From Luteococcus sp048595755 (GTDB lineage Bacteria; Actinomycetota; Actinomycetes; Propionibacteriales; Propionibacteriaceae), in NCBI RefSeq assembly GCF_048595755.1, contig NZ_CP184360.1, positions 1,116,001 through 1,180,000 of the forward strand: 64,000 nt of DNA. The letters are read 5' to 3'. Made by a program: the position numbers and the translations under genes. Under the pieces are notes generated by a model. The model was given only the letters and a program-made list of their open reading frames with translations. It searched no databases and was not told where the DNA came from. Position 1 is the first letter of the stretch. Each line of letters starts with the position of its first letter. Shown here one piece after another: positions 58,589 to 64,000 of the stretch.

Positions 58589-58608
58589 TGAGTGGAGCTT
58601 TTCATTCA
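58589..58608. promoter_or_regulatory. MurR operator candidate upstream of nagZ
   Basis: TGAGTGGA-GCTT-TTCATTCA: two 8-base arms pairing at 6 of 8 positions, 68-87 bases before the nagZ start. RpiR-type operators often contain TGAA/TTCA-ended dyads. Confidence 0.5.
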
Positions 58609-58698
58609 ACATGGTCGGGGTCAAGGGGTCGTGGTTGCCTTCGTGGTGCCGCTTCCGCCGCCATGGACGGTGCCTCGCGGCGGGGGTTCAATGGGGCC

Positions 58699-59577
58699 AT
58701 GGCAGAACATCTGGTGGCAGTCTTGGGGCGGGGCGTCGTCTCGGACGACGAGCCGGTGGTGCACGCAGACGACCTGGGCTTTGCCCGTGGCGACGGCTGC
58801 TTCGATTCCGCCCTGTTGCTGTGCGACGAGGACGGCGCGCGAGTGGTCAACCTTGCCGAACACCTCGACCGGCTGGCCGCCTCCGCGTCACGGTTGGAGA
58901 TCGACGGCCCACCTCGCCAGGCGTGGGAGGAGCTGGTGGAACAGGCCCTGGAGGCCTGGCGGCAGCCGGGGCCGGCCACCATGAAGTTCATCCTGACCCG
59001 GGGACGCGAATGGGACCCCGACTCGGGTCCGCTGGCCCTGTTGACCATCAGCCCACGCAAGGCCTCCAGCGTGCGGCCCTCGTCCGGTGGTGACCCCGTG
59101 GTGCGGGGCTTGCGGGCGGTCACGCTGTCCACCGGACGCCCCTCCGACGCCTTCGCCAGGGCCCCGTGGTTGCTGGGCGGGGTGAAGACGCTCAGCTACG
59201 TGGTCAACAGTGCTGCCGCCCGCGAGGCCAGGCGTCGGGGAGCCGACGACGCGATCTTCGTCAGCACCGACGGCTTCGCGCTGGACGGGCCAACCTCGGG
59301 GCTGGTGGTGGTCAGCGATGGTGTGCTGCGCACGGCCCCCACCGGTGACACCGGCATCCTGGCCTCGGTGACCGTGGATCGCATCATGGACGCCGCCAGC
59401 GCCGCCGGCTGGACCACCCGCGTGGAACTGGTGCCCGTCGACGACCTGTTCGTCGCCGATGGGGTCTGTCTGGTCAGTTCCAGCCGCGGCCCATCGCCCA
59501 TCGTCGAGCTCGACGGCCGTCCGCTCCGGGTTGACGCCGAACTGACCGCCGCGATCATGAGGTTCGCGGGCTTCTGA
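58699..59577 (+). CDS. PLP-dependent class IV aminotransferase / aminodeoxychorismate lyase-like
   Basis: 292 residues. Fold-type IV PLP enzyme: HADDLGFARGDGCFDSALLL near residue 23, the PLP lysine in LGGVKTLSYVVNSAAAREAR, the phosphate-binding DDAIFVSTDGFALDGPTSGL and TGDTGILASVTVDRIM. The family includes PabC, branched-chain and D-amino acid aminotransferases; the length and spacing fit actinobacterial PabC-like proteins that are often annotated aminodeoxychorismate lyase. ATG giving MAEHLVAVLGRG. An alternative ATG eight bases upstream is out of frame. No folate genes adjacent. Confidence 0.82.
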   Translation: MAEHLVAVLGRGVVSDDEPVVHADDLGFARGDGCFDSALLLCDEDGARVVNLAEHLDRLAASASRLEIDGPPRQAWEELVEQALEAWRQPGPATMKFILTRGREWDPDSGPLALLTISPRKASSVRPSSGGDPVVRGLRAVTLSTGRPSDAFARAPWLLGGVKTLSYVVNSAAAREARRRGADDAIFVSTDGFALDGPTSGLVVVSDGVLRTAPTGDTGILASVTVDRIMDAASAAGWTTRVELVPVDDLFVADGVCLVSSSRGPSPIVELDGRPLRVDAELTAAIMRFAGF

Positions 59578-59667
59578 ACCGTGAGCGCGTCAGAACTTGG
59601 ACGTATACGGCGCACGACACGTTCAAATTTCCTTTGCTCACGTTTTCAGGCCAACTTCTGACGTGGT

Positions 59668-60393
59668 TCAGCGATAACCGGGCCAGTCGGACCCCGCGTC
59701 GTGGGTCAGCGGCCGCACGTCGACCACGCGCACGGTGGTGGCATCGATGGTGAAGCGCACGTCGAGCCCCGCGAAGGGCAGGCCGAAGACCCGGGTGGGG
59801 TCATCCATGAAGCGAGGCCGGGGATCGTGGGCCAGCACGCCCAGCAGCGCCTCGCGGCGCTCCTCGGGAACCCGGCCCAGCAGGTCGGGCGGGAAGTCGA
59901 CGCGGTACCAGCTCTCCGGGTTGGTCTGGATGAAACCGCTGGTCGCGTCGGGGTGGAGGTCGTAGGGGATGTAGGGCTTGATGTCGAGCAAGGGGGTGCC
60001 GTCCACCAGGTCGGCGCCGCCGACCACCAGCACCGGGGCGTCCTCGCCGGACGTCTCGACGGAGACCAGCCGTACCGAGCTCAGGCCGATCGGGTTGGGG
60101 CGGAAGGGGGAGCGCGTCGCGAAGACCCCCAACCGGTCGTGGCCGCCAAGCCGCGGTGGGCGCACCGTCGGCGACCAGTCCCGCCCGGACACCGACTTGT
60201 CGAACTCCCACACCAGCCACAGGTGGCTGAAGCCCTCGATCCCGCGCACCGCGTCCAAGGAGCGGAACTCCGGCTCGAAGACCACCCGGGCCAGCAATTC
60301 CGGCACCAGGCCGGATTGTCGTGGCACCCCGAACTTCGACGGGAAGTCCGTGTGCACCCGGGCGATGGTGCGGTAGGGCGGGCGCTCGGTCAT
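59668..60393 (-). CDS. trmO: tRNA (t6A37) N6-methyltransferase TrmO
   Basis: 241 residues. TrmO methylates N6-threonylcarbamoyladenosine at tRNA position 37 using SAM. Signature blocks: DFPSKFGVPRQSGLVPELLA, IEGFSHLWLVWEFDKS, HDRLGVFATRSPFRPNPIGL and DIKPYIPYD. ATG chosen at 60393; a GTG three codons upstream is in-frame. Convergent with the PabC-like gene across a 90-base, comparatively A+T-rich gap with no hairpin. Confidence 0.92.
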   Translation of the reverse strand: MTERPPYRTIARVHTDFPSKFGVPRQSGLVPELLARVVFEPEFRSLDAVRGIEGFSHLWLVWEFDKSVSGRDWSPTVRPPRLGGHDRLGVFATRSPFRPNPIGLSSVRLVSVETSGEDAPVLVVGGADLVDGTPLLDIKPYIPYDLHPDATSGFIQTNPESWYRVDFPPDLLGRVPEERREALLGVLAHDPRPRFMDDPTRVFGLPFAGLDVRFTIDATTVRVVDVRPLTHDAGSDWPGYR

Positions 60394-60501
60394 GGGACTC
60401 ACCGTAGGGCACGTGCCGCAAGGCCCAGACCTGGACCTGGACGTCCTCGACGGGTGAGGGCCTCTTGAGCCAGCGGCGAAAGGGGCTTCCGAGCAGCCAC
60501 C

Positions 60502-61593
60502 GTGCTGGCTAGCGTCACGCTGGTGACCACCTTCGACGAGACGACGACCGAGCTGCGCTCCCAGCTGTGGCGCCCCTTTGGTCTCGGTTCCCTGGTATGG
60601 GTCCTGGTGCTGGCGGGTTTCGCACTGTTCGGGGTGCCACGCGCCAACCGCGGGATCATCTGGGCGATGGTCGGAGTGCTGGCCCTTGTGACCGTGGTCT
60701 TCGTGGCTTGGATGGCGCGGCGCACCCTACGACTGGGTGAGCGGCAGTTGACCACCCACCTCGTGCCGGGAAGCAAGCCGGTGGATCGCGACGACATCGC
60801 CGACGTCCGCGTGGTCCGTCAGGCCATGTTCTCCAACCTCCAGATCATCCACCAGGACCGGCGCCGTACCATGCTCAACCTCACCGACCGCGAGGCGAAT
60901 GCCGAACGCAATGCCACTGCGATCCGGCTGTGGGCGGGCATCGAGGGGGATGCGATGAGGCTGCGCCCCGCCGAGCCGTCGGGCGAGCAGGCATGGACCC
61001 TCCCGCGCGCGAACGTGTCGGTGGGCCTGACCATCTACTTCGTGGTGCAGGCCCTTGCGATGTGCGCGGCTCCACTGTGGACGACGGTTCCGTGGCAGGG
61101 TTGGGCCGGGGCGGCGCTGTCCGTCGGGCTGGCCGCCTATGGGTGGTGGCGTTCCAGGCCGACGCGCGTCACGCTGCAGGGTGACGAACTCGTCGTGCAG
61201 GGCCCGAGATCATGGCGGCTGCAGGCGCGTGATGTCGGGCGCGTGGTCACCCTCTCGTCGTCTGACGGCCAGGAACGCCATGTCGTCGAGTCCGTGTCCG
61301 GAAGTGTCGGGACGGTCGCCCGGGGGGACGAGGGTGAGGCGAGAGCAGCGATGGTCCAGAAGTGGGCCTCTGGGCGAGGCGGGGGAATCGGGCGGGATGA
61401 CGCCTTCGAATCGCCTCGGAGCTGGGAGCTGGCGCTGTTCAAGGCGTGCATGTTCCTGGCCCTGGCCTTCACCGCCCACGGATTGAGTGGTGGGCGCCAT
61501 GCCAACTATCCGTTGCTACTCGGTTTCGGCGTGTTCGCAGTCGTCGAGGCAGTCAAGCGTGACCGCGTGGTGCGGGACTGGTCGCGCCCCTGA
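60502..61593 (+). CDS. Hypothetical membrane protein
   Basis: Up to 363 residues; start uncertain between GTG 60502 and GTG 60523, neither with a ribosome site (a TAGCGT hexamer upstream of the latter would allow a leaderless message). Five predicted membrane segments: two near residues 30-75 (LVWVLVLAGFALFGV, IIWAMVGVLALVTVVFVAWM), two near 175-215 and one near the C-terminus. The central region around 85-155 and 225-290 is soluble with PH-like beta patterns (RVTLQGDELVVQG). No family recognised. Its stop abuts the convergent DUF2252 stop with no gap. Confidence 0.65.
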   Translation: MLASVTLVTTFDETTTELRSQLWRPFGLGSLVWVLVLAGFALFGVPRANRGIIWAMVGVLALVTVVFVAWMARRTLRLGERQLTTHLVPGSKPVDRDDIADVRVVRQAMFSNLQIIHQDRRRTMLNLTDREANAERNATAIRLWAGIEGDAMRLRPAEPSGEQAWTLPRANVSVGLTIYFVVQALAMCAAPLWTTVPWQGWAGAALSVGLAAYGWWRSRPTRVTLQGDELVVQGPRSWRLQARDVGRVVTLSSSDGQERHVVESVSGSVGTVARGDEGEARAAMVQKWASGRGGGIGRDDAFESPRSWELALFKACMFLALAFTAHGLSGGRHANYPLLLGFGVFAVVEAVKRDRVVRDWSRP

Positions 61594-63045
61594 CTACCCC
61601 TCGTCGGGGCGCCAGATGGGGCGCGGGCCGGTCTTGGTGAGCGGCTCCTCCCACGGCAGCCGGCCGGACTTCACGGCGGCCACCACCTCGGCGTGGTCCT
61701 TCTCGGTCTGGTCCGCATAGGCCTTGGCCCAGCGCTGGAAGGCCTCGGTGACCGGGGGCTTCTTGCCCAGGTAGCCACTGATCACCGACGCGCCCGAGGT
61801 GCGGGCATGACCCTTGGCCAGCAGGTGCCCGGTGATGCCGGCGTAGTCGACCAGCGACGAGGGGCTCATCGACTCCAGCGGCACGCCACCCTTCATGTTT
61901 CGGTACTGGCGCACGTAGTACTGGTGTTCGCCGGCGGTGGTCCAACCCAGCAGCGGGTCGGAGACGGTCTGCAGCTGCTGCTGGTATTCCACCACCCGTT
62001 GGCCCTGGTGCTTGTGCCAGGCGCGTTCGCCGTGCACGTAGGGGGCCAGCACCGAACGCTGGGCCTGCTTGAGCTGCAGGAAGAGCACGTCGTCCTCACG
62101 CGATCCCACCAGCAGCGCCACCCAGGAGCGCATGCCGACCGATCCGACGCCTACCACCTTGTGGGCGATGTCCACCAGGGTGTACCCGCCGACGATGCGT
62201 CGCCACTGTGGGGTCAGGGTGGCCAGGTAGTCGTCCAAGGCCTGCTCGAGCAGTTCGCGCAGCGGGCCGTCGGGGTGGGTGACCAGGGGCGGCGAGTCGA
62301 CGATCTCGGAGGCGCTGGTGGCGCCGCCGGCCAGCTTGGGCAGCATCCGGTCGTCGGTGCGCTTGCGAGCGGCCTTGGCGGCGCGCTGGATCTCGTTGCG
62401 CAGTTCCTTCTCAGTGGTGGTCTCGTGCAGCTGGTCCAGGTCGAGGTGGTTGAAGGCGCGCCACAGCAGCGGCTGCTTGGACAGGAAGCTGACCTCGTCG
62501 CGATAGGAGACCACGCAGTTCTGCACCGCATCGGCGCAGGAGTCCTCACTGGCCCCGTTGACACGTCCCAGCACCCAGATCGAGGCGGTGAGTCGACGCA
62601 GGTCCCATTCCCACGCGCCGGTGTGGGCCTCGTCGAAGTCGTTGAGGTCGATGACCTGGTTGCCCTCGGGGGAGCGGTAGAAGCCGATGTTGCCGATGTG
62701 CGCGTCGCCACAGGCCGTGGTGTGGATCCCGGTGGCGGGCAGATGCGCCACGTCGTGGGCCATCATGTGGGCGCTGCCGCGCAGCAGTCCGAAGGGTGAG
62801 GCGGCGATCCGGCCGATGCGCAGCGCGAAGAGCCATTCGAGGCGGCCCTGATGGGTCTGCTCCACCAGGTCGACGATGTTGGGGCGGTCGCTGGTGGGGG
62901 TCCAGTCGCCCAGGCTGGCGTGCGGCGTGCCCTGCCGCAGTGCCTTGCCCTGCTTCACCCGCTCCGAGCGGTTGGAGGCGGGGATGCGAAAGGACGAGAA
63001 GGCGTCGCCGCCCTTGTCGTGGCCTTGGACGGTGTGCGGAACCAT
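61594..63045 (-). CDS. DUF2252-family protein
   Basis: 483 residues. Whole-length match to the DUF2252 pattern of actinobacteria: RPNIVDLVEQTHQGRLEWLF, FGLLRGSAHMMAHDVAHLPA, CGDAHIGNIGFYRSPEGN, VIDLNDFDEAHTGAWEWDLR, VVGVGSVGMRSWVALLVGS and QRVVEYQQQLQTVSDPLLGW. GDAHxxN with DLNDFDE recalls the catalytic and metal-binding motifs of aminoglycoside-phosphotransferase-like kinases, so a kinase-like activity is possible though unproven. ATG with GGAGGAAG upstream. It follows the maleylacetate reductase gene on the same strand by 29 bases, so they may be co-transcribed. Confidence 0.85.
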   Translation of the reverse strand: MVPHTVQGHDKGGDAFSSFRIPASNRSERVKQGKALRQGTPHASLGDWTPTSDRPNIVDLVEQTHQGRLEWLFALRIGRIAASPFGLLRGSAHMMAHDVAHLPATGIHTTACGDAHIGNIGFYRSPEGNQVIDLNDFDEAHTGAWEWDLRRLTASIWVLGRVNGASEDSCADAVQNCVVSYRDEVSFLSKQPLLWRAFNHLDLDQLHETTTEKELRNEIQRAAKAARKRTDDRMLPKLAGGATSASEIVDSPPLVTHPDGPLRELLEQALDDYLATLTPQWRRIVGGYTLVDIAHKVVGVGSVGMRSWVALLVGSREDDVLFLQLKQAQRSVLAPYVHGERAWHKHQGQRVVEYQQQLQTVSDPLLGWTTAGEHQYYVRQYRNMKGGVPLESMSPSSLVDYAGITGHLLAKGHARTSGASVISGYLGKKPPVTEAFQRWAKAYADQTEKDHAEVVAAVKSGRLPWEEPLTKTGPRPIWRPDEG

Positions 63046-63074
63046 GGGCTTCCTCCGGTGGGGGTTCTTGGATG

Positions 63075-64000
63075 CTACCGGCCCGTCGGGTTTGCGGGGT
63101 GGGGGCCGGCCCAAGCCTCGCGCAGCAACCGGGCGATCCGCTCTTCGGTGACCGGGGCCGGATTGCTGCTCGGCGCGACGGCCAGTACGCGTTCGGTGGC
63201 CTCGGCCAGTCCGGATTCGGGCATGCCCAGCTCGCGCAGGCTGCGGGGGGCGCCGGTGCTGCGGCAGAGCTCGTCGAGGGCAGCACAGGCGGCGGCTGCC
63301 GGGTCGTCGAGGCTGCGCGCGCCCAGTGCCGTGGCCAGCCGCTCGGCCTGCCGCGGGACCGCCGGGGCATTCAGTGCCAGCACATGGGGCAGCACGACGG
63401 CGTGGGTCTGGGCGTGCGGCAGCGAGAAGGTGCCTCCCAGCACATGGCAGATCTTGTGGTGCAGGCCCGATCCGGCCGTGGTGAAGGAGACCGCCGAAAG
63501 GTAGGCGCCATAGAGGCACTGGCTGCGGGCCGCCAGGTTGCCGGGGTCGTCCACCAGCACCGGCAGCGCGGCGGCCAGGGCGCGGGCCCCGTCCAGCCCC
63601 AGGGCCTGGGCAATCGGATCGGTGCTGGGGGCCCACAGCGAGTCGACGCTGTGCGCCAGGGCATTCAGCGCCGACGAGACGGTCAGCTCCAGCGGCAGGC
63701 CTGCGGAGTAGGTGGCGTCGTAGATCACGGTGTGGGGCAGCACCCCGTCGTCGACGCCCGTGGTCTTGGTGCGGTCCTGCGTGAGCCCCCACATCGGGGT
63801 GGCCTCCGAGCCCGCGTAGGTGGTGGGCAGCGCGACGATGGGCAGGCCGCTGGTGAGGGCGATGGCCTTGGCCAGGCCGATCGTCGAGCCTCCGCCCAGG
63901 CAGACGATCACGTCGGCGCCGGCCCGTTCGGTGGCGACGCGGGCCCGTTCCGCCAGCTCGACGGGGACGTGCTGGGCCACCTCGGTCCAGTGTTCTGCCA
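63075..64000 (-). CDS. Maleylacetate reductase, 5' end cut by window
   Basis: Iron-containing alcohol dehydrogenase-family reductase of maleylacetate to 3-oxoadipate in chlorocatechol, hydroxyquinol or resorcinol degradation. 308 codons visible; the frame is open to the right edge with AEHWTEVAQHVPVELAERAR, so about 50 N-terminal residues are outside. NAD/metal motifs: CLGGGSTIGLAKAIAL, LPTTYAGSEATPMWGLTQDR, KTTGVDDGVLPHTVIYD, NALAHSVDSLWAP and SGLHHKICHVLGGTFSLPHA with HTHAVVLPHV. These are typical of maleylacetate reductase rather than other Fe-ADHs. Confidence 0.88.
   Translation of the reverse strand, partial: AEHWTEVAQHVPVELAERARVATERAGADVIVCLGGGSTIGLAKAIALTSGLPIVALPTTYAGSEATPMWGLTQDRTKTTGVDDGVLPHTVIYDATYSAGLPLELTVSSALNALAHSVDSLWAPSTDPIAQALGLDGARALAAALPVLVDDPGNLAARSQCLYGAYLSAVSFTTAGSGLHHKICHVLGGTFSLPHAQTHAVVLPHVLALNAPAVPRQAERLATALGARSLDDPAAAACAALDELCRSTGAPRSLRELGMPESGLAEATERVLAVAPSSNPAPVTEERIARLLREAWAGPHPANPTGR

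Noticed and set aside
1..64000. CRISPR arrays, tRNA or rRNA genes, transposases and phage genes.
   Set aside because: I looked for regular spacer-repeat arrays, cloverleaf-type T-loop segments and integrase or transposase motifs on both strands and saw none.

Overview
The window is high-GC DNA with dense, overlapping genes and some GTG/TTG starts. Leaderless-looking promoters and an FadR/IclR/LacI/TetR regulator set complete the picture. This fits an actinobacterium. The pta/ackA pair, fused acyl-CoA carboxyltransferase, inositol cluster and rpsF-ssb-rpsR-rplI block suggest Propionibacteriaceae or a close relative; the family is inference, the phylum is well supported. I see no prophage, insertion sequence, CRISPR array, tRNA or rRNA.

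Layout. 1-8.9 kb: inositol-type sugar catabolism (iolA partial, iolE-like, iolC, a LacI regulator, three Gfo/Idh/MocA dehydrogenases, a second TIM-barrel isomerase) with two classes of palindromic operator. 9-15.1 kb: acetate kinase and phosphotransacetylase, separated by a carboxyltransferase, a palindromic repeat and htpX. 15.2-20.4 kb: a small membrane protein, endonuclease IV and two paralogous acyl-CoA ligases. 20.5-24.6 kb: galM, a cysteine hydrolase, an NlpC/P60 cell-wall hydrolase and two broken glycoside hydrolase ends (GH2 and pullulanase). 24.3-32.6 kb: an aromatic-ring dioxygenase cluster (alpha, beta, Rieske ferredoxin, reductase, double-VOC dioxygenase-like protein, ABM protein) divergent from a TetR regulator and a dihydrodiol-dehydrogenase-like SDR, plus a second ferredoxin. 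32.8-34.6 kb: a secreted FG-GAP protein and a rhodanese. 34.7-40.3 kb: a four-carbon sugar acid (erythronate/threonate) cluster with GntR regulator and GntP permease. 40.3-41.5 kb: a frameshifted acetyltransferase and a toxin-antitoxin-like pair with a palindrome at its start. 41.7-43.6 kb: the ribosomal/ssb operon. 43.7-47.9 kb: copper ATPase and a CopD/CtaG-type membrane protein. 47.9-48.5 kb: a non-coding region with a cluster of DnaA-box-like sites. 48.5-51.9 kb: DinB, IclR, serine acetyltransferase, NUDIX and a hypothetical. 52-58.6 kb: a tightly coupled N-acetylmuramic acid recovery operon (nagZ-namZ-murR-murQ-murP). 58.7-64 kb: a class IV aminotransferase, TrmO, a membrane protein, a DUF2252 protein and a partial maleylacetate reductase.

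How it works together. Four catabolic modules, each with its own regulator, feed central metabolism: inositol, aromatic ring, tetronate and MurNAc. The MurNAc module is the most complete: two exported glycosidases release GlcNAc and MurNAc, a PTS protein imports and phosphorylates MurNAc, an etherase cleaves it and a SIS-domain regulator senses it. Points most worth a second look are the DnaA-box cluster away from dnaA, the toxin-antitoxin-like pair, the aromatic cluster with unknown substrate, the incomplete tetronate pathway and the repeat-derived insertion in the copper ATPase.
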